DNA of 64,000 bases from Paragordius varius. Lineage: Eukaryota > Nematomorpha. The position numbers and the translations under genes were made by a program. Location of the stretch: NCBI GenBank assembly GCA_964247055.1, contig OZ176057.1, positions 124,001 through 188,000 on the forward strand, in the 5' to 3' direction. Position 1 is the stretch's first letter, and each line of letters starts with the position of its first letter. Positions 12,611-24,300 of this stretch are shown in pieces. The notes beneath the pieces were generated by a model. That model ran no database searches. It saw nothing but the letters and a program-made list of their open reading frames with translations, and had not been told where the DNA came from.

Positions 12611-13568
12611 ACAAACATAAAAAAGAACAAATTTACGATATGACCTGTCCGTGACTATTGAGTCTAGGATTTGACTTCATATAGACTCGCGTATCCGGCG
12701 CTTTGAACTATATTAGTGATTACTTTGCGAGTTAGGGATGCCACTTTTGCTAGTCAAAATTTATCTTATATTTAACCTATTATTATTTTTTAAATCTATT
12801 TATTGGGTATCGTAAGATAATTGAAATAAATGTAAAAATCTTTTACCGTCATTTCTTTATTGTTATTTTTACTCAAAATACTGACTTCTTGGAATTTTGT
12901 AGGTTTTTTAAGAATCTATATTATGACATATTTACGTAGGATTTCATTTATTGTACATATTAATTAATTTATTCCAATAAATGTTCTAGAATGTTTTTTG
13001 ATTCAGGCTAGCAAAAAAAATAAAATAACCTCCTATAGCCCATTTGATATCACTATACTATGAATTTCAGCTTTAAAATCAGAATATAAATATATAGAAA
13101 TATTATTTCAAAAGATTAACATTCATATTATAGCCTAAGGTTATTTAAAATTAAAATGGATAATTTAATCTATGTAATAGATTTCATGGAAAAATGCAAC
13201 GTAAAAAATTGAAATTATTATAAAATTTTGTGATAATGCCAAATTAACAGTTTTTGGACAAAGGATTTTTGAAAGATTTCCAAGATAAAAAATAATTATA
13301 CTTTTGAATCTTTTTATCGAGTGTGTAAATATAAAAAATATTTTGTCACATATTATGTATATTAAATATTATAAAAAAATGTTTTGTAATAATCTAACCA
13401 TATTCGAGGTATTGTTTGGACTCCAGGGTAAATCTATATCAATTTTATATATGTGATGATAATTTTTTCATGAAAACTTTTTAATATAATTTTAAATCTT
13501 TAATTTGTAAATAATGCTTAAATTAAACTCAAATGTTAAAAATGTTTGATGTCTTATCGATTTGTTAG
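12611..13568. other. Intergenic AT-rich sequence upstream of MCO-2
   Basis: No gene, RNA or clear repeat recognised. An upstream exon carrying the MCO-2 start codon and signal peptide start could lie here but cannot be picked out. An ATG at 13549 opens a short frame (MSYRFVSFVCCFVL) out of phase with the first MCO-2 exon. Confidence 0.35.
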
Positions 13569-16500
13569 TTTTGTCTGTTGTTTTGTTTTGTGAAAATGTC
13601 TCAAACTCCGAAATGTATTGGAGATCCAGCTTAATAAGCCAACATCATCCTTGTAATCGGCCTTGCCATGCATTTACGAAGTCTTTGGAATGCACGTACA
13701 ATTTTGTGGTCACTGTTGAACACACAAATTATACGTGTGACAAATGTCAACTTAATACCACCAGCTATTTGTAAGCTTTTATTATATAAAAAATAGCATT
13801 ACACCAATTTTACTGTAGGACAGGATTTTAAAAAATAATAATAACTTGTAATAAATATTTAATTTTAGGAAAAGAGCGTCGAAGGAAATGACTTTAAATA
13901 TTGTTATTTACATGTTAAATTACAAACGATTTTAATTTTTAAGCCAATACACATAATCCATGCACTTCGGATTGGGATTTTAACCTTTAAAAATAACCGG
14001 ACGGTTTATAGACACAGATTTTGACGGTCAGAGTCCTTGAAATACAGGCTTAGTTCTTTCGTTAAAAAAAACTAAGCAAACACCAATCATATTGTATTAA
14101 TATTTTCACAATATTAAAAAACGTCATGAATAATTTGATATTAATATATATCATCCAATTATTTAAAAATTATATTTTAAATAGGATAAAAACATATGTT
14201 GAGTTCTTAAATTATTTACAAAAGCAGTCAAAGTCACGGTCATAATGGTAGGCCCAATCTAATTAGTAATTTTATGACAGATCCAAAAATATAAGCCTAT
14301 CGGATTGCCAGGGTCAAGAATGTGTGCTAGGAGATGCCTACCAGCGAGTCGTATATCTTGTCAATCGATTCCCTGGACCTGATATAACGGTTTATTGTGC
14401 GTCTACTCCTCTAATTAACCATAACTTATCGTGAAAGATTTTTTAACGTTTTAGGTTTGCGAAGGCGATAAAATCGTAGTTTATGTTACCAATTCCATTT
14501 TGAATGAAGAAGCTATCACGATTCATTGGCATGGAATGCATCAAATCGGAACGCCTCACATGGATGGAACACCAATGGTTACTCAATGTCCCATTTTAAA
14601 GGGTGGATATTACATTAACTAATTTGTATGGTTTCAAAAATGCTTGATTCTTTTCTTATGTTTTTATTTGTATCTACCGTTTTAGAATCGCTATAACAAT
14701 TTTGCTATTACAATTCAAGTCTCGAAATAATTAATGATTATTGCATGGCTTTTCATTTCAAGCAATAATTATTTTTACGAATGTCAATTAGGAGCTATTT
14801 TCCGTTATGATTTTTCCCCAAACCCAGGAGGTACAGCCTTTTGGCATTCACATACAGCGTTTTTGAGGGCGGATGGTTTAGTTGGTCTGATTGTACGAAA
14901 ACGCATTCAACATATACCTAAATGGTTTGAGGAAAAATTTTATATAAATTTAAAATCTTTTGACAAATTGCCATTGATTCCAACTATAACTCCGATCCAA
15001 AATGAAATATATGATCAGGTTTTTCTCTATGATCAAATAATATTATTAAAATGATTAATATTAAACATTTTTTGTCCATGCAACATTTAGCGCCAATCAT
15101 CCTCAACTTCCCCTATCCCTCCAAACAATAATACGCATTCCAAAATCAAGTATAGAAGTTTGTATCGAAAGAGACAAAAACATCAAGTTTGCTTACGAGA
15201 GTATGCCCAACATTTATTTGCTCAGGATCAGGACAATGTTATTATCGTGCAAGAATGGAAACATGATATAAGCCTAGTGGATTACATGCTGATAGATACA
15301 AAAGCCAAATGCCTCGTAATTAATGGACGAAAAGGAACTCCTAAATCTCCACCTGCTATAACAGTCATTAATCGCAAAAATTATTTTGGCGGCGCAAATA
15401 AATTGGACAAATGTGCTGACGAAGCAAACAACAACTGTCAAGACGACATCCCATGGATTCGAATAATTAGCAACGGGTTTCTTTCATGTCCCATACAAGC
15501 ACATTTAGAGGGACACAGGTAGGTTGTTGTTTAATTTATTATAAAGAAAACTTTACGTTTGTCAAAGATTACTTGTAGTAATCGAATATTCACTATAAAT
15601 TCATATAATTTTAGCTGAATTACAATTGCAATATAATAATAACGAGATGATTTAGTTTAAAATAAAAAATTAGTATGATACAGACGCCAAATAATTAACT
15701 TACACGGTGTATCTAATATTTATTTCATCATTCATTAATGTTTTTTGACAATTTTTGCAGTTTGGGTACGCTAATTTTTTTCTGATCAAATATAGGCTCA
15801 AATTAATTGCTTTGGATGGGATTGAGTTGAAGGATTCTCCAATATTTGATATATTAACCATATTCCCGGGTGAGCGATTAGATGTCCAACTGATTCAAAC
15901 TGATTTCCCTGCCAGAGAACAACGACCGCCAAGCGTAGAATGGGAAAGTTTTGCATTGCATTGGATTTCTCATGGCGATTGCCTTGTTAAAGGTATTCAT
16001 GCAAATGCAACATCATACATCGTTTATCGAAACCAGGATATCACAAATAGCCTTAGTAAACAAGTAGTAGATGATGACTATGAGGATTGTAATGGAGAAA
16101 TCATGACAGCAACAGCAACAAGTCCACAAAACAATTTTGATCAACTTTTACAGAGTGTTATGGAAATGAATTTGAACCCGTCCAACATACCCAATAAGGC
16201 GTTTGATTGGCAAGTTGCGCTGAATACATCAATAGTATATATATACAATTTACAATTAAAATTCACCCACAAATTCAAATTCACCCTTGAACAATTCAAA
16301 TTCACCCTTGAACAATTCAAATTCACCCTTGAACAATTCAAATTTACCCTAAAAATAAATTGTGTTTTCGGGCTAAGATAACTTATTAATATTAAATATA
16401 TCTCAATGACATATTTCATTTTTTTTCAGTATTATTTTAGTTCTAAACAAATTTTTATTATATAAAAATATAAAAAATACCGAATTTATTATAGGGTGAA

Positions 16501-18401
16501 TTCGAATTGTTCGAGGGTGAAATTGAATTGTTTAAGGGTGAATTTGAACTGCAAATGGTATATCTCTCTTGAAATTAAATAAATTAATTATACAACTTAT
16601 TTTATCTATAGTAATTACTTTACATTACATCTTTTGTAGATTTTTAACCCAACACATATGGAAGATTTTAATCAAAATGACCGATATATCCGATTAAATG
16701 ACATACAGCCTCTCGAAAAAACGAAAATAATTTATGATAATATAGGGTCTCTTTCAAATTTGGCGCAAGATACGCTTGTGGTGGACCATAAAATATTTTT
16801 GTTTGTGGATAGTCCAATCATATATGAGAGTAAGATTGTATCTTGACATATTAATATTTCTTATGAATGATAATCATTCATTTTATAGTAATATCGCTTT
16901 TATTTTAATTAACACAGACATGCCGATTTTCAATAACATTTCATATCGGGCTCCAAGTCACCCGCTCTTGACACAATTTTCCCAAATCGATAAAGAGCAA
17001 TTCTGTAATTACGAGACTCACCCGCATTGCAAATATGAATTCTGCGCCTGTACTCACCTGTACAACATACCGCTAGGGTCAGTTATTGAGCTCATATTAG
17101 TAGACGAAGGTAAAACCATCATTTAAAGGCATTGATTATTTTCTGTTTATGGCTACAAATATAAAGGCGTATATATGTATATCTTTTAGGGCTAAATGGT
17201 GAATATGATATCTTCGGTACATTTACATGGCGGCTATTTCATCGTTTTGGCTCAGGAAAAAATGTATTGAGAGGGTTAATTATTTTTTTGATTTGATGGA
17301 ATTCGCATTCTAATACAAAAGCGATTGAATTCATAAATATATAAAAATCATAATTTATTAAAATATTTCGAAAAGAAATATTAACAAAATTGTAATATGG
17401 TAACCTAATAATGAAATATAAGATACAGTCAATAAAAATCATAGTAAAAATTATAGACTATAAAAACGTTTTATCGGCAAGTTAATCCATAATTAACTTA
17501 AATATAATCATAAATTTTTAACATATTTTGCGAATCTCACGGGGCTTGAGAGTCTCAGAATAGGCTTAAACTAATCTATTGTCTATCTCAATACTCTAAT
17601 TTAAAATATATTATATTGGGAAAAATAATACGTTAACTTGATGAGCATGAAACAAATTTTGAATGTTTTCATGACTGTTTAATTTCAGAATACCGATATT
17701 GACGTACCATTTGAAGGCGTCTAAATAGGTGTTTATTTTAACTTTGAAATTAATAAATTTCATTTCCACAGATAAAATTGTTGGATGAGAATGGGAAACT
17801 AAGGCGCAATTATACGCATTATAGTGTGAAGGATTCAGTTTCAATTCCAGAAGGTGGCTATACTATTGTGCGCTTTAGGGCCGATACCAGATTTATCTTT
17901 TCTCTTATGCAACATTTATTACAAAAATGTGAATTTTGCTGTATTACAGATAAACTTTTTAAAAATTTATTGAATGATCTAAAATTGTTTTAATTATAAA
18001 AATAATTTAAATATAAAATTGAGTGTCTATCCGATTCTCTTTTTATTATTTTGCAATTCAGAACAATAGGTTTAATTTAAACAAGTTTTCAAGTGTGGGT
18101 GTATTTATAAAAAATGTTAGTCATTTTCTTTATGATTTCTATTTTTCCTGAATCCTCAGTAAATTGTTTTGAAACTTATATCATAAAAATAACTATTATC
18201 GTAACTTTAATATAGAAAGATTCGGAATATATTTATATTTTTGATTTAGGCTTTTGGATGTTTCACTGTCATTTACACTTTCATTTGTTCCAAGGAATGG
18301 CTGTCGTTTTCCAAATAGGAAATATCACTCAAATGAGACCAACGCCCTTTAACTTTCCTCAATGTGGTCCCTGGCTCTCATCTTATCCTGCTCATCTTTG
18401 A
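13569..18401 (+). pseudogene. Multicopper oxidase MCO-2, tandem duplicate of MCO-1, damaged 3' part
   Basis: Exons as read: about 13569-13770 (hydrophobic LSVVLFC, then the Cys-rich arthropod MCO start CNRPCHAF), 14296-14389, 14455-14602 ([23 protein letters not shown]), 14792-15018 (FWHSHTAFLRADG), 15091-15518, 15796-16234, 16640-16829, 16918-17109, 17190-17274, 17772 to about 17891, 18250-18401. The last exons pair with MCO-1 and are nearly identical. Two lesions stand out. Exon 17190-17274 is 85 bp against 101 bp in MCO-1, so the HxxHxHG copper motif is lost from frame. The exon starting 17772 lacks the donor GT and the Asn-Pro-Gly codons. The HCHLHFHLFQGM exon remains. Either a recent pseudogene or a copy with assembly errors; the first intact start codon is not found. 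Confidence 0.78.
16244..16560. mobile_element. MITE in MCO-2 intron, expanded 21-bp repeat
   Basis: Same element and same site as 932-1207. Left end TACAATTTACAATT, right end TTGAACTGCAAATGGTA. The internal unit CCCTTGAACAATTCAAATTC occurs three times here against once in MCO-1, so it changed in copy number after the gene duplication. Confidence 0.6.
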
Positions 18402-18922
18402 AATATTAAAAATACCGTCATACTTTGTAAATTTTGTAAAAAATTGTGATACCCATTATATTTATAGGATTTGGAAAGTATTGTTATTAAAAGGTGTTTC
18501 ATTTTAAGCACATAAGATTTAAAAAAATTTTTTAAGATGATTTTGGTATTTAAAAACAATAGGTTCTTTTGCTTTTATTTGTGCTCCTTAAAAATACTTT
18601 TCTATTAAAATATTATTATCATTTATTGGTAATGGATAGATTGATTGAGTTATCACATGTCTGATGAGACGGATATTTGTATAACATTGTGTGACAAAAT
18701 ATATGCTCATTAAAAAACATAAAATGTACATATTTTGTGTCTCTTTCAAAATGAGATGACATTGCGACAAAATTAAAAGTAATACTTAATAAATAAAAAA
18801 GCCATTTAGACCAGTAATTAAACCAATGACGTATAATTGTTAAATAATATGAGTGTAATTTGTAACTTTTATTGTAATAATTAAACAAAAATTATCCAAT
18901 CATGGAGGTAATGTAGGCTTCT
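18402..18922. repeat. Downstream flank of MCO-2, duplicated at 3203-3742
   Basis: Non-coding sequence between the convergent genes MCO-2 and MCO-3. It matches the downstream flank of MCO-1, including the GATGAGACGGATATTTGTAT segment. It also holds the probable poly(A) signal of MCO-3 on the minus strand. Confidence 0.75.
18868..18873 (-). promoter_or_regulatory. Possible poly(A) signal of MCO-3
   Basis: TTTATT on the plus strand, AATAAA on the minus strand, about 50 bp past the MCO-3 stop codon. Position fits a cleavage signal, but MCO-3 is probably not functional. Confidence 0.4.
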
Positions 18923-21105
18923 TCATATACTAAGGTCGAAAGGTGGCCCATCTAAATTTATGGAGTTTGTGATTGGGTATGTATCGACTTCGTTTGCCGA
19001 GTTCCGGATTGAAAGATGGTCAGTTTCAGCAGGATTCCAAGAACCACATTTAGGGAAATCCTTGGGTAGAGGAGGCATATCTCCCACATGTCCAACTTTG
19101 AAGATCAAAGCCATTCCTTTAATAAAATGGAAATCCAGATGGCAATGGAGCATCCAAAACCCTATATAAATGGATTAAAAATTGGCCAAGTTATGAAAAT
19201 TAGTTGTTACCAGGATTATCGGCTTTCGAACGATGGTGTAACCGCCTTCTGGGATGGCAACAGATCTTTGATTGCATAATGCGTGAAATTCCGCATTAAT
19301 TTCCCAGCTCTGTCACCTACTTTTACCTGTTTTCATAAGAATATCATCCATCCATAGAGATATTTTAACACTCAAAATAATTGTTAACTATTCTAACCAA
19401 TATTTTATAGGCATACCGATTTTGTCGTAATTTTTTTAGCAAGTTTTTCTTGTCCCAAAACAACCATATGATGGCCATGTAAATGGACGGAGTGGATATC
19501 ATATTCTCCATTTAAACCTAAACAACAAATCGCAAACAAAATAAAAGTTTTGCAATACGCGATAATATTTTAAGATATAAATAAATTAATGCGAATAACC
19601 TTCATCAATCAAAACTAATTCGACCACGGATCCAAGCGGAATGTCATATATATGGGTACAAGAGCAAAATTCTACCTTGCATTCCATGTTATTGGAAAAG
19701 TGTTGGGAATTCAATTCGTTTAGGCGAACGTACCGAACATTAGTGTTAAAATCTTCCATGTGCACCGGATTAAACACCTATAATATATGTATAAATTAGA
19801 TAACCAACCAAAACCAACCTTCAAAGTAGATAATGCCGCGTTCCAATTAAACGAATCGGAATTTCGCCTGAGCCAATCGTATTCCGAATCCCAAGAACTG
19901 TTTCATTGTTTTGCGTGAAGATGACATAGGAGATGGCATTGGCATGAACACCGTCTATAATACAATCACCATGAGCAATCCAACGCAAAGCATACGTTAC
20001 AAGTTGAGCAGATTCAGAACTTTCATCCGTTTCTATCAATTCCACGTCAAATCTTTCCCCGCCAAATATGGTAAGAATATCGAATTCTGGTCCGGATTCT
20101 ATCAAGTTTTTATCGGTGGTCAACAACTTGAATCTTTTAAAATATAATTATATATATTTAATATCTCCTCGCTAACTAAAGTATGCCAACAATTATTATT
20201 ATGGAATAGATATACCTATGTCCTTCCAACTGCGCTTGTATGGGACAAAATAAAAAGCCATTGCTCACAATTCGGATCCATGGCCTTTCATGATATCGGT
20301 TAAGAGATGCATTGCTTGAATCATTGTCCGATGCTGGTGGATATTTAATGAAATTTTGTCGGTTAATGACCGTTATAGTTGGCGGAGACAAGGGTGTTTT
20401 TTGACATCCATTTACTAATAAGCTCGGAGCATCTTCCTTATCATAGAGATAGTGGATAGGACTTAATTCATGTTTCCATTCTTGTACCATTAGCACATTA
20501 CTTTGGTCTTGATCCAATGTATGCTGGGCAAAAGCTTTAAGAATTTTTTCGCAAGGCTTAATGAAGTCATTTTTGGAAATCAATGGTGTTGACTTAATTC
20601 TAATTTCAGGTGAAGCAACAATGGTTGAGTTGGTATTCTTTTCTTTAATCAGGTTCCCAGGTAACAATCTTTTATCCTGTTTTTTGATTCGGTTGGTGGC
20701 GATTTTGTGTGATTTATGACTAGGACGGTTTTGTGAATACAGCATATAAATAATAATATGATTCATTATAATTTTAACAAAATATCAATCAATAACTCAT
20801 ACATCTTTATAGTATTGGGCCATTTGAGATGGTTTTTTAGGTGAAGAATTTTTAATCCCAGTTTTTTCATCTTCCACATGTCGTTTATTACATTTGGGCT
20901 TTGGGTACGGGTTCAGTTGGTTTAGGGGCATTTTTTGCCTCATAATCTTCATTGAAAGCATCGGCATATCCCTGAGGCACAAGACTAATCCGCTTTCTCA
21001 CAATCAAGGGTCCGACAACACCTTCAGCTCTAAGAAAGCCAGTATGTGCGTGCCAAAATGTTGTACCAGGTGGATTGGCCATAAAATCATAACAAAAGGT
21101 TGAAC
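18923..21105 (-). pseudogene. Multicopper oxidase MCO-3, diverged, 5'-truncated and decayed
   Basis: Minus-strand exons as read: 21105-20803 (CYDFMANPPGTTFWHAHTGF), about 20676-20216 (SNGFLFCPIQAQLEGH), 20133-19819 (FGGERFDVELIETDE), 19777-19600 (FNPVHMEDFN), 19517-19417 (HSVHLHG), 19326-19211, 19161-18923 (GFWMLHCHLDFHFIKGMA, stop TGA). Copper motifs HAH, HSVHLHG and HCHLDFH are present. Lesions: a frame change near 20980; a frame change plus missing sequence near 19860; loss of about 68 residues relative to MCO-1 in exon 19777-19600; and exon 19326-19211, 116 bp where MCO-1 has 121. The N-terminal exons with HWHG are absent; AUH copy A begins there instead. Protein identity to MCO-1/2 is clearly lower than between those two. 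It is convergent with MCO-2. Confidence 0.8.
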
Positions 21106-21343
21106 CTAATTGTTAATATTTCAGTTTAGATATGATTCCTTGATTATACTGTTACTTAACGGACAATACTCTCATAGTCCTTATACATTTGGATATTTAA
21201 TTTTTTTTAAAAAAATACGACAACAAATAAATCCTTATATTGTTCGAAAAACTCCTTTTCGCTTTAAAAACTAAACTAATATAGTTTTTTAGGTTTAGCA
21301 TATGATTTACTATAAAAAAATCGTCTCCCATGAGATAATTTAA

Positions 21344-24300
21344 ATGCGTTTAAAATTATTTTACTGCATGTCTCAAAAATTTGACACAGGAAGTGTGAAG
21401 AATATATGCACTTTCAAAATAATAGATAAAAATTTAGGTATATCTAAAATTATTGTAGGAATTTATGCTATTGAGTTAAACAGACCAACTGTAAAAAATG
21501 CCTTAAACTTAGAAATGCTCGATTTAGTAATGCTAATTTAATCCATTTTATCTCAAATAAATCTAACTTTTTATAAGTAATTTTATTTAGCTTCAAAATT
21601 AATATAGCTGTCGAATCTCGTTGAAACCGCTTCAAAAGAAACTAATTGTCATGCAATCATCTTACGTAGCCTTGTTCCCGGTGTTTTTTGCTCAGGTCTT
21701 TTCTATTAATTTAAAATATTTAATTCTTAAGAAAAAAGAACCCATTTAATATTGGCTCCATTTTTCAACACCTAGATCCGAGCTTTGTAACGTATTTCCA
21801 TAGTCTTCTTTTTAAGTTTTTCCTGATTTTATTTGGATCAGTAAACCACGAACAAATAATTTAGATGGTGAATTTTGTGAAAATTTGTTTTGATTATTTA
21901 ATGATAGCTGTGGACGAGTATTAACCTTATTTTTTATTTATATTTGTTTTATTCGAATATTACAATGACAATTATTTTTTGGATTAGTTGTAGAGATACT
22001 TGATACTTGATGGCTTTTTGTCTTCAATTTTGAAGGTGTCCGTGAACGGTCTTATTCCAAAGGTCCTTAATCTAGACATTTGGTAATGTCGAGGTTTAGG
22101 GTTTTTATGTCATTTTTAATGTTGTCGCTCCAGGAATGTGTTGGGCGCCCTTTGCGGTTGTTTCCAAAGGGTTGTATGTGCTTAATGGTTTGGAGTGGGT
22201 GGTCGGTTTGTCTTCTTTCAATGTGACCCAAGTATTTAAGCCTGCTTCTTTGTATAAACTTTTTTACTGTGTCATTTTTGTGTTTAATATGAATATTGTA
22301 GTCAGAACAGCAAGCTTTAACTATTTTGTTTTCCGTATTTATCATTTTGTCAAGATTTGTTTTGTTTAGGGGCCATGTTTCGGTGGCGTAAGTAAGAGCT
22401 GATCTGACACCTGCTTTGTATATTAGCCATTTATTATTGATAGATACATTTTTATTTTTAAGGACAAATTTTAGGGAATTGACTTTACTCCATGCTTGTT
22501 GGATACGTTTCCGTATTGCTCCAGTTATATGACCTTTAGAGTCTATGACGTCTCCTAGGTATGTAAACTGGTCTACTTTTTCTATTGAGTTTTCATCGAT
22601 TGTCATATATGTCGAGTGTGTTTGAGTTGTATTATTGTTTATACAGTTGTCACATTTAAAGTTTATTTGTTCGTTGAGTTTGCCGGTGATTTTGGAGCAT
22701 TTTTTGTGAACCCAGAATTTGCATTTGTTGCATTTTATTGAATTTGTTTTGACCTCTTTGTCGCAGATGGCGCATGGATATTTGGGGCGCTGCGTACGAT
22801 CTCCTGATATCATTATTTTTGTTTTATTAATATTTATTTTCAGCCCATGGTTCTCTAAACAGATTTTCCATGTTCTGAATTTGTTTGAGATGTTTTCCAT
22901 TGAAGTATCTGTTAAAACGATATCATCCGCAAAGATTAACTCCCAGGGCGGTTGAGTAGATATGTTTTTTGTTATACTGTCTAATATTATAATGAATAGT
23001 AATGGACTAAGTACAGACCCTTGGTGTAGGCCAGTGTTTGTTTTGAAAGGTTCCGTGTCTCCTATTTGCGTGCGTACCATTGTAGTTGCATTTTCATAAA
23101 GGAGTAATATTATTTCTATTAAATATTCTTCGATGTAATTTTGTCTTAGGGCCCATTTAATTGTTGCCCTAGGGATATTATCAAAAGCTTTCTCCAGGTC
23201 TAGAAATATGTGGAAAAGTTTTTCATTTTTTGAAAGGTATTTTTCCTGTAGTTGCCTGATTATGAAGATGGCATCTGTAGTGCTGTGTTCTTTACGAAAT
23301 GCAAACTGATTATTTGTTAATGTAATGGTTTGTCTTAGGCGATTGTCAATGATGCTTTCAAATATTTTGAATGTGTGTTCTAAAAGTTTTAAGGGGCGGT
23401 ATGAGGAGCAGACGAGACGATCCCCCTTATTTTTATATATAGGGATCGTTATACTTTTATTCCAGTCATGGGCAATTTCACGTTTGGTAAGAATTTCATT
23501 AAAAAAAGTTGTTAGGTAGGATGTTAAGCATGGTATTGGTTTAAGCAGATCGATTGATAGTTCGCTGGCACCTGACGACTTGTTTGGCTTCATTTTTTGT
23601 ATTGCTTTTTATAATTCATTTTCTGTGATTTCGTGGATGGGTCCGCTCGTGGGTGGTTTTAGTGTTAGAGGGATTTTTAAATTGTTGGTTTGGTTCATTG
23701 ATTTTTCTAAGCTTTCTTTCCATATCTTGATTACACTTTCTGGGTTAGTGATTATTTCATTCATATTGTTTTTTATACATTTGGTTTTAATGATGTCTTG
23801 TTTGTTTGAGTTTATATTCTTTATGTATTTAAAGATTTTTTTATTTTTAACCTGGTCCTCTAGTTTACTGGCCAGTTTTAGGCAATTTTCATTCATAGTT
23901 TTTCTAATTTCTTTCTGCGCTTTGTGTTTTGCGATGAGATATGTTTGTCTGTTTTTATTATTGCTATCCCTTTTCCATGCTTTGAAGGCGTCGTTTTTTT
24001 CTTTAGTAACCCCTTTTAATTCCTTTTTCCACCACCAATTTTTCTTTTTTCTATTGTATGGTTTGCATCTCCCACAAATATTATCTGCTGTTTTAACTAT
24101 TGTTTTTAGGTTATCCCATCTTGAACCAATGGATTCATTGTTTTGCTGGAGCTTTTCAGATGCCTGGTTGATGTATTTGTTCCTGATTGTTTGATTTTGG
24201 AGTTTATTGTGGTTGATTTTGGCAGGTCTTTGATATAAGGGTTTATTTTTTAGTTTTTTCAAGACTGCAATCACTATTTTGTGTTGAGTGAAGCTAGTTT

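Noticed and set aside
16141-16419. Minus-strand 92-codon frame with repeated NLNCSRV
   Set aside because: It is the antisense reading of the 21-bp repeats inside the MITE in the MCO-2 intron.
23580-24194. Plus-strand 204-codon hydrophobic frame
   Set aside because: It is the antisense shadow of the LINE coding frame, whose motifs are unambiguous on the minus strand.
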